Source: Flavobacteriales bacterium UBA952
GTDB lineage: Bacteria > Bacteroidota > Bacteroidia > Flavobacteriales_D > Crocinitomicaceae
DNA length: 64,000 nt
Direction of reading: 5' to 3'
NCBI GenBank assembly: GCA_905182495.1
Contig: CAJJBU010000016.1
Location: forward strand, 33,965-97,964
Numbering within the stretch: position 1 is the first letter of the stretch; each line of letters opens with the position of its first letter. Below the pieces are notes generated by a model, which was not told where the DNA came from, searched no databases, and saw only the letters and a program-made list of their open reading frames with translations. This document shows, one piece after another, positions 41,270 to 51,701 of this stretch. The translations under genes and the position numbers were made by a program.

Positions 41270-42682
41270 ATGAAAACTCTCAAAATCCTTTTTCTTTTAA
41301 CAATTGGGTCATGCTTTAGTCAATACACGATCGCACAAAGCACATGTATTGACTCAAGCCTTATTAATCCCAATACTATCTGCTTTCAGGTATTTGATCC
41401 AGTTTGTGGCTGTGACAATATTACATACGACAATAGCTGTGTTGCATTAAATTTTCATGGAGTAACCTCATGGACACTTGGCCCTTGTGGTACGTCATCT
41501 TCATGTCAAGCTGGTTTCCAAATAGGCGGAAACAATTGTAGCCCTGAATTTTTCACCTTGGCAAGGAAGATTCTCTGGTAAAACTGATAAGTTTGTAGAG
41601 AGCTTTACTTCATCTATTGAATTTGACAAAAGACTTTATGCATACGATATTCAAGGATCAATAGCTCATTCTATGATGTTGAATTCAATAGGTTGCGGTG
41701 GGTCTTCTGGTGCTTGTACTGCAGATTTTATTTTTTCTGATAGTACTTGTACTGTTGAATTTAGTGGGAGTGGAGCAGATTCATATTTCTGGGACTTTGG
41801 AGATGCAACTCAAGGTATACAAGGAGTTAATGTAAGTCACACTTATTCGTTGAATGGTTTGTATACCGTATGCATGTATGCTTACAATGTTCAGGGGCAA
41901 ATCTGTGACACAGTCTGTCAATCTATTACCGTAGTTGGTTGCGGTGGGTCTTCTGGTGCTTGTACTGCAGATTTTATTTTTTCTGATAGTACTTGTACTG
42001 TTGAATTTAGTGGGAGTGGAGCAGATTCATATTTCTGGGACTTTGGAGATGCAACTCAAGGTATACAAGGAGTTAATGTAAGTCACACTTATTCGTTGAA
42101 TGGTTTGTATACCGTATGCATGTATGCTTACAATGTTCAGGGGCAAATCTGTGACACAGTCTGTCAATCTATTACCGTAGTTGGTTGTGAGGGAGAACCA
42201 CCTTGTAACGCTGGCTTTCAGTATTCCTTGGATAGTAATTGTACTTACACGTTTTATGGATACGGAGCTGCAAGCTATGAATGGTGGTACGATGATACGG
42301 TGTTTTCAGGAGAAACCATATCGTTTTATATTTCACCGAATAGTAACCAAAGCTTGTGTATGTATGCTTTTGACAACCAAGGCATGCTATGTGATACAAT
42401 CTGCGAAACTATTATTTGTAATATGACCGGAGTTGATGATACTTGGTAACAAATGGTTGTGCATATCGCAAAGCCCTTCAAATAATGGTTTTTTATGTTT
42501 TGTAAACAGATAGTCAGATTACTGAAGTAATACTTTTAGATCTATCTGGGCGAAAAACGAATGCGATTATTGATATTGACCTTGGAACGATTAATGGTTT
42601 GAATCTTGAGAACGGGAGATACCTCTTGAGGGTTTTATCTGATGATGCTATTCAATTTAAGCAAGTCCTAATCTTGAAATAA
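41270..42682 (+). CDS. secreted Kazal-domain + PKD-repeat protein with T9SS C-terminal domain, frameshifted and with an embedded ArgH-like segment
   Basis: Kazal motif [32 protein letters not shown] (41270-41581), PKD-like repeats (SYFWDFGD...[19 protein letters not shown]), C-terminal [17 protein letters not shown]...[25 protein letters not shown] in a shifted frame ending at 42682. Confidence 0.65.
41559..41693 (+). other. embedded fragment resembling the argininosuccinate lyase N-terminus
   Basis: Frame of ORF 41673: [45 protein letters not shown], matching the ArgH N-terminal pattern (LWxGRF...TDKxV..F..SI.FD.RLY.YDI.GSIAH..ML). Confidence 0.7.
41691..42182 (+). repeat. perfect tandem duplication, 2 x 246 bp (82 aa PKD unit)
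   Basis: GGTTGCGGTGGGTCTTCTGG... starts at 41691 and again at 41937; the two 246-bp units read identical base for base. Confidence 0.95.
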
Positions 42683-42698
42683 AGTAATAATTTGATTT

Positions 42699-42726
42699 AA
42701 AAAGCCCTCATTAGAGGGCTTTTTAA
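42699..42726. terminator. terminator between convergent genes
   Basis: aaaaagccctc-atta-gagggcttttt hairpin. Confidence 0.8.
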
Positions 42727-42743
42727 ATTAGATAAAGTTTGAT

Positions 42744-43617
42744 TTATTCTTTAATAAATTTTAAGATTAGGCCATCGATTTCAATGAAATAAATGTTCTT
42801 TTTCAGTCCACCCACGTCGATGCTCAAGCTGCTGGATTCATATGTCCCTGACATCATGACTACTCCAAGAACGTTACTAATGTTGTAAGCACCTTGAAAA
42901 TTTAAATTGTTTATTGAAATATTATTTTTCGCTGGATTTGGAAATAATACGACCTTACCTTCTTTGTTTTCATTAAAGACCAACAGTTACAGGATTGCAA
43001 GCATTGTTTGAATAAACCTCATCAGAGTCTTTTTCAATAGAAATCAAACACGGACACATATTGTAATGATCGTGCATATAGGACAATCCATAATTGGTCC
43101 CAACACCTTCGATAAAGGTAAGTGATTGATCATTCGACCAATGCTGATATGTCGTTCTCACGTGCTTTAGTCCGAACATGTAATAGACAGAGTCTACAGT
43201 TGAAATGTCTGTCTCCCCCCATGCACCAAAGACGGTAAAGTTGTCTCCGAGTTCCAAGGATAAATCCATGATTAAATATTCAACTGTGTCATACCCTTGA
43301 AATGAATCAATGACTCCAGTATACCAAACCTGACCGTCATCTGGGTTTTCTCGAGCTAAACCATTTCCTGAATTTGGAGTAAGGCTGTAAATGACAGCAG
43401 CGCCTATGGGTGATCCGATTCTTTGATATACAAGATTACTGATAATCGTGTCCTCAAACGATACTCTTTGTTGTATTTCAGCGATATCCAAATTGCAAAA
43501 AGGACTTTCCCATTTGGTGCTCTCATTGCCGAAAACAGACTGATATTGACTAATTAGGGGGGTAGAAAAGCCAATAAAAATAACGGAAAGTAGTAAATAA
43601 AGGTACAAATGTTTCAT
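42744..43617 (-). CDS. secreted protein with T9SS sorting domain, apparent frameshift near 42975
   Basis: ORF 42973-43617 (signal peptide, YQSVFGNESTKWESPFCN) and ORF 42744-42983 (GKVVLFPNPAKNNISINNLN...YFIEIDGLILKFIKE) are consecutive parts. Confidence 0.75.
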
Positions 43618-43730
43618 TTAAATTTTATTATAAAGAATTACTATTAATCCTTTGATTATAAATGGATTGGATACTCCAACGTCTTAAAACACTTCTTATT
43701 CTTGCGAAAGTTACGATTAATTTTAACAAA

Positions 43731-43792
43731 GTTATACCCCCCCTTAATTCATTTACCTACGTTTCTACTAAAAACAATTAAACCTTTTTAAC
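43731..43792 (+). promoter_or_regulatory. C7-tract upstream element (copy 2 of shared motif)
   Basis: GTTATACCCCCCCTTAATTCATTTACCTACGTTTCTACTAAAAACAATTAAACC directly upstream of ATG 43793. Confidence 0.5.
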
Positions 43793-44767
43793 ATGAAATA
43801 TTTAATAAAAACATTTTCAATCCTTGCTTCAGCCTTGATTTTATTATCATCCTGCGATAAAAGCCAGGATTCAAACAACCCAAACCCAAGTGCGCCTGTG
43901 GTTCCTGAAAACAATATTCAGGCCCTTCAGGATTATTTCTCAAGTAATATGGAAAGCGCCAAACAGTCTTTTAGCATAGATGCAACAGCGGGTGGGACGA
44001 TTACAAGTATTTCAGGAACTGAAATTACTTTTTATGCCAATTCATTTATAAATGGAATGGCGCAAGACGTTACCGGTAATATCACCATTGAGCTTGTCGA
44101 GATTTTTAATAAAAGCGATATGTTAAGACTTAACAAGCAAACCATGGGTAATTTTCCAGGCGGCGAACTACGACCGCTCCTTTCAGGTGGTGAATTTAAA
44201 ATCAGTGCCTTTCAAAATGGTACGGCGCTTAGTTTAAAATCAGGTGTTTCATACAATATGATTTCCAATGCGCCAGGAGGTGTTGCAGACCCAAACATGC
44301 AATTATTTTATGGGAATGAGGTAGGGGATACCTTGACCTGGGATCCACAAGACACTTTAAACAATGCAGGTGTGTTCGCAGAAGGATCTCAATATTATTC
44401 TTTTCTTGACCGACTTAATTGGATCAATTGTGATTACTTCATGGATTATAATGGACCATTAACTACAGTTTCAGCTGAACTCCCTACAGGGTTCACCAAT
44501 GCGAATGCCATGCTATTTATCTCTTTTGATGGTGTGAATTCTTTGACTAATGTCTATGGTTTTGAAAATGGTGTATTCACTACGGCTCCTAATTACGAAC
44601 TACCAGTTGGGATGGAAGTCCATTTTATTGCCTTTACAGTAATTAATGATGAACCGCATGCAGCAATAGTCCCGGCTACCATTAGTGATGGACATTTGGA
44701 AGTGATTCCGGAATTAGTCCAAACAACTGAAGGCCAATTTGCTGCTGATTTACTTGACCTCCCATAA
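43793..44767 (+). CDS. hypothetical lipoprotein
   Basis: lipobox LLSSCDK; 324 aa. Confidence 0.75.
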   Translation: MKYLIKTFSILASALILLSSCDKSQDSNNPNPSAPVVPENNIQALQDYFSSNMESAKQSFSIDATAGGTITSISGTEITFYANSFINGMAQDVTGNITIELVEIFNKSDMLRLNKQTMGNFPGGELRPLLSGGEFKISAFQNGTALSLKSGVSYNMISNAPGGVADPNMQLFYGNEVGDTLTWDPQDTLNNAGVFAEGSQYYSFLDRLNWINCDYFMDYNGPLTTVSAELPTGFTNANAMLFISFDGVNSLTNVYGFENGVFTTAPNYELPVGMEVHFIAFTVINDEPHAAIVPATISDGHLEVIPELVQTTEGQFAADLLDLP

Positions 44768-44784
44768 AATTATTGGTTTATAAA

Positions 44785-44817
44785 CAACCCGGCGTAGACC
44801 ACACTGGGTTCTTTTTT
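44785..44817 (+). terminator. putative terminator
   Basis: aacccggcgt...acactgggtt imperfect hairpin followed by ctttttt. Confidence 0.45.
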
Positions 44818-44840
44818 AGAATTGAAAAAAAACAGATTAA

Positions 44841-45229
44841 GTGTTAACTATAAATAGTAATTCCATGAAAAATAAAACAATAAGGTTTATTGATACTATG
44901 AAATCATTTTGCTTTATAGTGTTTGCAACGATACTTTTATTTGCTTGTGAAAAGGAACCTGTTTCTCCAAGTAATATGGATTTAGATTATTCACTTGAGA
45001 GTGGGGAGTCTTTTTCCTTTAATTTTAATACGGGAGATGAGGAAGGTGTGGTCATACAGATCCAGGCTTCAAATTTTCAGCGTACCATTCTCTCGTTTTG
45101 TTTGGGTTTTCAGACATAAAGAAAATCCCCCCTATTCCAGTGACCTTTGGGGAGCAATCCTTTTTGTTTTCTTTAGTTTCATTCTCTTTTGACACAATAG
45201 TGGATTTAAATTTTACTTGGTCAAATTAA
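44841..45229 (+). CDS. small hypothetical lipoprotein, apparent frameshift near 45110
   Basis: ORF 44841-45119 with lipobox LLFACEK; shifted-frame continuation IKKIPPIPVTFGEQSFLFSLVSFSFDTIVDLNFTWSN ends at 45229. Confidence 0.5.
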
Positions 45230-46497
45230 GTTGAAATTTTAAAAGAATACAAGGGCTTTTAAAGGCTAATGCTCTGCGATCTATAACGTGACCTAGTAAA
45301 GATATAGGCTTTTCTTCATCCTCAATAATCCAAACGTCTTCCCGCTTATGAAACGGGATTTTAGCATCTTTTAAAATATCGGAAACCAATTTAGATCCAT
45401 GGATACCAATTGGGTGTATGCGGTCTCCATGTTTCCATTTTCTTACAGAAATTTCTCCTGTTATTTTTTCAGGATCTAGATATATTTCGTTTTTATTAAA
45501 CGCTTTGGGTACACTTTTTGTTAGCGCTATTTCAAAGGAGGGTATAGCCATCGTGTCTTTGTTGTTGCACTCAAAAAGCCAACCTTGCTCATTCTTCCAT
45601 ACCGCTTGATATGGCGAGTCCTTACTTTTAATAATTATTTTCTTTCCATTTACTCCTTTGGCCAGTTCTAAAATTGAAAGCGCCAAAGCTTTTGGGATTT
45701 GAAGTTGATCGAGAAGTTCAATCCATTGGTTTGAATTAAGCGTAGCAACGGTATTTAGGTTTAACTCGAAATCCTTTGGTGTGCTAGGGATAAGCTTATG
45801 AGTTAGTTTTCGATCTTCTGCGACTTGTACTGCAAAGCCTCTCTGCAGTAACTCAACCGACTTTGAAAGAGTAGGGTGTTTATCAATTAATCCAGGAATC
45901 AAAATATTTCTCCAAATGTTGCGAGTGTAGATGTTCTTTTTATTTGACGCATCTTCTCTCCATTCAATCTTGCTTTGAATCGCATAAGCCATTAGCTCCT
46001 TTTTTGTAAATTCAAGTAGCGGTCGGAAATAAGAACCTTCCATAACTTTCATTCCTGCCATTGCTCTTAAACCACCACCGCGAGACATTGCTATCCAAAA
46101 GTTTTCCTCTTGATCATTCTTGTGGTGCGCAAGGCATATCAGAGCCTTTGGGTTTCTTGGACAAGAAGGATTTGAAAAAATGGTAGCGAACCTCTCGAGC
46201 CAATTGCTGAAGATTACCGCCTTGCGCCAGGTCAATAGATAAATCGTGATTTAATTCGTAAAAAGGGATATCGCCAATTAAACATGCTTGCCTAACAAGC
46301 GAAGCGTCCATTTGGCTGCTGTCGCCTCTCAGTTGGTAATTCACATGAAGTACGCTGAAGGATTTCTTTTGCTTTTGAAACAAATCCATGAGCACCATAG
46401 AATCACAGCCTCCACTTACGGCAAGAAAATAATGCGGTGCATTATGTTGGCGCAGGTGTTTTGAGAACCCTTTTTTAATATTACCTACAGATCCCAT
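45213..46497 (-). CDS. tilS: tRNA(Ile)-lysidine synthase, apparent frameshift near 46155
   Basis: ORF 46114-46575 (YFLAVSGGCDSMVLMDLF, LHVNYQLRG) and ORF 45213-46235 (LAHHKNDQEENFWIAMSRGGGLRAMAGM). Join reads RYHFFKSFLSKKPKALICLAHHKNDQEE; start at 46497 inferred. Confidence 0.9.
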
Positions 46498-47680
46498 CAA
46501 TGATTTTTTGGATTTTATAGCCGCACTCTTCATATTCCTTTTCAGCAATTGAATTAATGGTAATAGCACTGCCAACGGAACAAGATAATGTTTTCAATCG
46601 AGCGTTGTAGATCATCGTACGAATGACAACATTGAAGTCAAAGTCACCGTTCGGGGAAATATAACCAATTGAACCTGAGTAAAGGCCACGCTTAAAGTCC
46701 TCATACTCCTCGATGAGTTCCATTGCTCGATACTTTGGAGCTCCGGTCATAGAACCCATAGGGAAGGTAGCTTTAAGGATTTCCGTAAAGCTTAATCCCT
46801 CTTTTGGGACGCAAGACACGGTTGAAATCATTTGATGCACCGTTTCAAATGAATAGATTTCACAGAGTTCATCGACCTGAACAGATCTTTTTTTGGCTAT
46901 TTTAGATAAATCGTTTCGCATTAAATCAACAATCATAATGTTTTCAGCTCTTTCTTTAGGATCCAGTTTCAATAGTCGCTTAAGCTCTTCGTCTTCCGTT
47001 GGTTTTTTTGCACGACGGGCAGTACCTTTAATAGGTTGTGCGATTAACCGTCCATCATTTTTTTGAATAAAGCGCTCAGGGCTCCCGCAAAATATTTCGA
47101 AATCACCGAACTTAAAGTAACTTGAAAATGGAGCTTTAGTTGTTTCATTTACATTGAAGTAAATACCTTTAATACAATCAATATCAATGTCTTGAGAGAA
47201 GTATTCCTGGCAAAAATTAATTTCGTAGATATCACCTCTTTGAATGTGTCTCTTAAGATCGTTTACTTTTTTTAAGTAAACCTCTTTTGTGATTCTCGAT
47301 TCAAAGGTGATCTCTTTTTTATCTATACTTGAATCAACCTGGCTTTTGAGGAATTGTCTTGCGAAGTTAAGGTTTTGATCGTTGTTTTCTCCTTGAACAA
47401 TTACCAGGTCGTGGTTCTTTATATCCACAACACATTCTGGGCACCACATCACCAAATCTGGAAAGGCAGTAAGGTCAACATTATTAGAACTTAGGTTTTC
47501 TATTTCATTTTTAAGGTCATAAGAAAGGCATAGGAAGACATATAGGCCTTTATTTTTGGTAATAAATTCACTCATAGCATCAATGGCACCAGTCCTTTTA
47601 AGTGATCTTATTTCACCACCTCCGAAAGCCAATAAGCCAGACCCGTCATTACTATTAAGAAAGCAGATATTCTTATCCAT
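46481..47680 (-). CDS. pabB: aminodeoxychorismate synthase component I
   Basis: QRGDIYEINFCQEYF, GSPERFIQKNDGRLIAQPIKGTARRA, FPMGSMTGAPKYRAMELIEEYE. Confidence 0.9.
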   Translation of the reverse strand: MDKNICFLNSNDGSGLLAFGGGEIRSLKRTGAIDAMSEFITKNKGLYVFLCLSYDLKNEIENLSSNNVDLTAFPDLVMWCPECVVDIKNHDLVIVQGENNDQNLNFARQFLKSQVDSSIDKKEITFESRITKEVYLKKVNDLKRHIQRGDIYEINFCQEYFSQDIDIDCIKGIYFNVNETTKAPFSSYFKFGDFEIFCGSPERFIQKNDGRLIAQPIKGTARRAKKPTEDEELKRLLKLDPKERAENIMIVDLMRNDLSKIAKKRSVQVDELCEIYSFETVHQMISTVSCVPKEGLSFTEILKATFPMGSMTGAPKYRAMELIEEYEDFKRGLYSGSIGYISPNGDFDFNVVIRTMIYNARLKTLSCSVGSAITINSIAEKEYEECGYKIQKIIDGICR

Positions 47681-47854
47681 TGTTCTTTTTAAGAAAAATA
47701 AAGCAAACCATTTCGCTTCTTTCCCAATGTTAACTTTTTAATTGTTTCTACTCCATAAATTTTTAGAATAGTTTAACAAATATTAGTGTAAAATTAACAC
47801 CTTAAAACCTTTTACCTCTATTTGTGTTCTTACCTTTACAACTTTTAAATTTAA

Positions 47855-50255
47855 ATGAAACAAATCATATTTTTAGGCTTTCTTCTTTTTTCTCTTCTTG
47901 CTGTAGCGCAGAAATCTGAAAAATATACGATTAGCGGTTATGTTAGCGACGTAAAAAGCGGGGAGGCCTTAATTGGCGTTAAAATTTTTATTCCTGAATT
48001 AAAAGTGGGAACAGTGAGTAACACCTATGGGTTTTACTCTTTAACCTTAGAAAAAGGAACTTATCAAATTCAATTCAGAACAACGTTATACCCAACAGAG
48101 GTGAAAGAGGTGAAACTTTTCAGAGACATCGATTATAACCTAGAGATTGGTGGCGGTGTACAGGATTTAGAGGAGGTTGTTGTTAATGGCAAGAAAGGAG
48201 ATAATGTGAAATCCACTCAAATGGGTGCGATTTCGTTGGATATTGAAAGCATCAAAGCATTGCCTGCTTTTATGGGAGAAGTTGATGTGATTAAAACCAT
48301 TCAGTTGCTACCTGGGGTTTCCTCAGCTGCTGAAGGGGGGCAGGGATTCTATGTGCGCGGTGGAGGTCCAGATCAAAATTTAGTTCTTTTAGATGAAGGT
48401 GTAGTCTATAATGCTGCTCATTTATTTGGTTTCTTTTCAGTTTTTAATGCTGATGCCGTAAAAAGTGTAAATCTCATAAAAGGTGGGATGCCTGCGAACT
48501 ATGGAGGACGTATGTCCTCAGTTTTAGAGGTAAACATGAATGAAGGCAATAATAAAAAGTTCAAAGTAAAGGGTGGGATAGGAGCAATCTCTTCGCGTTT
48601 GACCATTGAGGGACCACTCAAAAAGGACAAGGGCTCTTTTATCATTTCAGGGCGTCGTACTTACATTGATTTAATCATGAAGGCAGCCATTCCTGATAGT
48701 TCCCCTTTTGCTGGTTCGAGCTATTTTTTCTACGACGTAAATGCAAAATTCAACTACAAACTCACCGATAAAGATCGCATATTCCTAAGCGGTTACTACG
48801 GAAAGGATGTCTTTAACTTTTCGGATACCCAGGGGGGCTTTAGTGCCAACATGCCTTGGGGAAATGGCATTGCAGCATTGAGGTGGAACCATCTGTTTAG
48901 TAAAAAACTATTCATGAATGTTACAGCTACGGTTTCTGATTACATGTTTCAGTTTGGTTCTGCTCAGGATCAGTTTCGTTTTAATTTATCCTCCGGAGTG
49001 AGAGATGTAGGTTCCAAAGTAGACTTTTCTTATTTCCCAAATCCCAAACATTTAGTGAAGTGGGGCGCAAACCATATTTACCACACTTTTACACCTACAA
49101 GTGTTTCGGCAGAGTCAGATTCTGTTGTTTTTGATACGGGCGAAGCGCAAAAGCTGTTTTCACATGAAACAGCCTTTTATTTAATGGATGATTTTGAGCT
49201 TAATGATGTTCTGAAAATGAATATAGGTCTCCGTTACAGTATGTATCATCATGTGGGACCGTTCACAAGATATATCAACGGTGACATCAGTGCTGACGAC
49301 ACTACAATTGAATATCCTAAAGGAGATTTAATTCAGTTTTACCATGGCTTAGAGCCTCGTTTTTCTTTGCGTTGGTTGTTGCCGGATAACAGTTCTATTA
49401 AAGCAGGATATTCTTACAACTACCAATACGTCCATTTGACTGCACTGAGTGCTGTTTCTCTTCCGACTGATATCTGGTATCCTACTACAGATATTGCAAA
49501 GCCCCAAATTGGATGGCAAGGCAGTGTTGGTTATTTTTAAAAACTTCTTTGATGATAAATTTGAAACATCAGTGGAGCTTTATTACAAGAAGATGAATAA
49601 CATGATCGAATATATGGAGGGTGCACTTCCTGGCGACAATGTCAATGATAATACAGATAATCTATTGGTATTTGGTGAAGGCTGGTCTTATGGTATTGAG
49701 TTTTTCTTAAAGAAAGCAATGGGCGATTTTACAGGATGGATAGGTTATACTTGGGCCAAATCAGACCGACTTTTCCCCGACCTAAATTCTGGTAATCCTT
49801 TTCCAGCTAAATATGACCGCAGACATGATCTTAGTATTGTTGGAAGTTATAAGCTTAGTAAAAGGTGGACCTTCAGTACAGCTTTTGTATATGCAACGGG
49901 TAATACTTTGACCTTGCCATCCTCTTGGTATGTGCAAGAGCAGAATCTTTTGTTTAATTATGGTGAAAGAAATTCTACTCGAATGGCACCATACCACCGT
50001 TTAGATATTTCGGCAACGCTTTACAGTAAATCCCATAAATTTAAAACCGATATTAACGGTGAAACGATTAAGGTTAAAAAGAAATTTAAAAGCAATTGGG
50101 CTTTTTCTATCTATAATGTTTACAATAGAGCGAATCCATTCTTCTTGTTTGTAGATAATGATGGGGACTTCCTCTCTGGAGACTTTCAACTTACCGTGAA
50201 ACAGGTTTCTTTATTTCCAATCATCCCTAGCGTTACCTGGAACTTTGAATTTTAG
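47855..50255 (+). CDS. TonB-dependent outer membrane receptor with CarboxypepD_reg-like domain, apparent frameshift near 49535
   Basis: ISGYVSDVKSGEALIGVKIFIPELKVGTVSNTYGFYSL, GGGPDQNLVLLDEGVVYNAAHLFGFFSVFNADAVKSVNLIKGGMPANYGGRMSSVLEV. ORFs 47855-49540 and 49449-50255 join at ttatttttaaaaac. Confidence 0.92.
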
Positions 50256-51204
50256 CATTATGAAAGTATATTATACTTTACCGTTTCTCTTTTTAATGAT
50301 TTTGTCCTCTTGTTCCAAGGAGGTTCAGATTGACCTACCTGGTTATCAAGAGCAAATTGTTATTGATGGTTCAATTGAACTAGGACAGCCCGCCATCGTT
50401 TTACTCTCTAAATCAGCAGATATTTATTCACCGACAAATCTAGAAGCGTATTTAGGCAACTTCATTTCCGGGGCTAATGTTGTTGTGAGTGATGGAAACA
50501 CGTTGGATACACTCATTGAGATTTGCACGGACAACCTGCCGCCAGGTACCGAGGAAATCGCGGCTGCATTTTTCGGCATACCGATTGAGCAACTTACGAG
50601 TCTAAATCTATGCGGATATTTTTCATCCAACATGATAGGTGTGGAGGGTAGGAGCTATGAACTGACTGTAAACGTCAATAATGATGTATTCACAGCGACG
50701 ACTCAAATAGGAGAGCCGACAGCTTTAGATTCTTTATATTGGAAACCAGAAGGTAATCTTGAAAACCATGGTTTTTCTTGGGCTAAATTATCCGATCCGC
50801 AGGGTGTCTATGACGCATATCTTTGGGAGGTTCAGAAACTTAATATTCAGGATAACGGCACTCAAGACCCTTTAAGCTATAAGACATTTAACCCTTATTT
50901 TGACGATGCTTTTTTCGATGGTTTGAGCTTTGAATTTGCTTACGAAAACCCTATAAGTTTTCAGGATAGTTCTGTGGAGGATCAATTCAGGGGGTACTAT
51001 GAAATAGGAGACACTATTTTGGTTAAACTCTCTAAACTCGGAAGAGATGAGTACAATTTCTTTGAGAAGAAATACAATCAGATTTATACAGCGGGGAATC
51101 CATTTGCCACACCAACTAATATCCCTTCAAACATCGAAGGTGGTGCTTTAGGAATATGGGTAGGGTATGCAAGTTGGTCCGACACGTTAGTCTGTCAGCC
51201 TTAA
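50245..51204 (+). CDS. DUF4249 lipoprotein (paired with TonB receptor)
   Basis: lipobox LSSCSKEVQIDLPGYQEQIVIDGSIELGQPAIVLLSKSADI. Confidence 0.85.
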   Translation: MNFSIMKVYYTLPFLFLMILSSCSKEVQIDLPGYQEQIVIDGSIELGQPAIVLLSKSADIYSPTNLEAYLGNFISGANVVVSDGNTLDTLIEICTDNLPPGTEEIAAAFFGIPIEQLTSLNLCGYFSSNMIGVEGRSYELTVNVNNDVFTATTQIGEPTALDSLYWKPEGNLENHGFSWAKLSDPQGVYDAYLWEVQKLNIQDNGTQDPLSYKTFNPYFDDAFFDGLSFEFAYENPISFQDSSVEDQFRGYYEIGDTILVKLSKLGRDEYNFFEKKYNQIYTAGNPFATPTNIPSNIEGGALGIWVGYASWSDTLVCQP

Positions 51205-51701
51205 GGTGTCAATCGATCAATGATCACGCTTTCATTAGGATAGCTAGTTATTAGATCATCGTAGCTAAACAACTCAAAACCCTTGAATTCAAATCCAGGA
51301 GAGACCACGCAACTCACTAGCGTGTAGCTATTCGGCTCAAGTACCGCGCTTCCAAAAATCACATTTCCCTTGACTAGATGTTGTGGTCTACAATCTTCTC
51401 CAAAACTCTTTCCTAATATCAACTCGACGTGCATATCATTCTCAAGCAAGTGAATGGACAAAGGACTTCCTTCATGAAAAAACCATAACTCATCATGAGA
51501 TATACGGTGAAAATGAGAGACCTGCTCTGAGGTTAAGAGAAAGTAGATAGACGTCATAAGAACGGAGTCCTCGTTCGCTACTTTTTTAACAGACTTATAT
51601 GTTTCTGAATAATAACCTCCTTCAGGATGTTCTTTGAGGTCTAATGTTTTAATGAGGTCCTTAATTCTACTCGATTGGTCCGGGCCTGAATGTACTTCCA
51701 T
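51201..51701 (-). CDS. cupin family protein (DUF985)
   Basis: LDLKEHPEGGYYSETYKS, SIYFLLTSEQVSHFHRISHDELWFFHEGSPL. Confidence 0.9.
   Translation of the reverse strand: MEVHSGPDQSSRIKDLIKTLDLKEHPEGGYYSETYKSVKKVANEDSVLMTSIYFLLTSEQVSHFHRISHDELWFFHEGSPLSIHLLENDMHVELILGKSFGEDCRPQHLVKGNVIFGSAVLEPNSYTLVSCVVSPGFEFKGFELFSYDDLITSYPNESVIIDRLTP

Noticed and set aside
43213-43219. Another C-run (ctcccccc) near the C-tract elements
   Set aside because: Lies inside coding sequence and lacks the TTAATTCAT...CGTTT context.
49530-49560. TTT TAA A at the TonB receptor break could be a programmed +1 frameshift
   Set aside because: It is a homopolymer run (TTTTTAAAAA) in a contig with many other indels; simple base-calling error is the better explanation.
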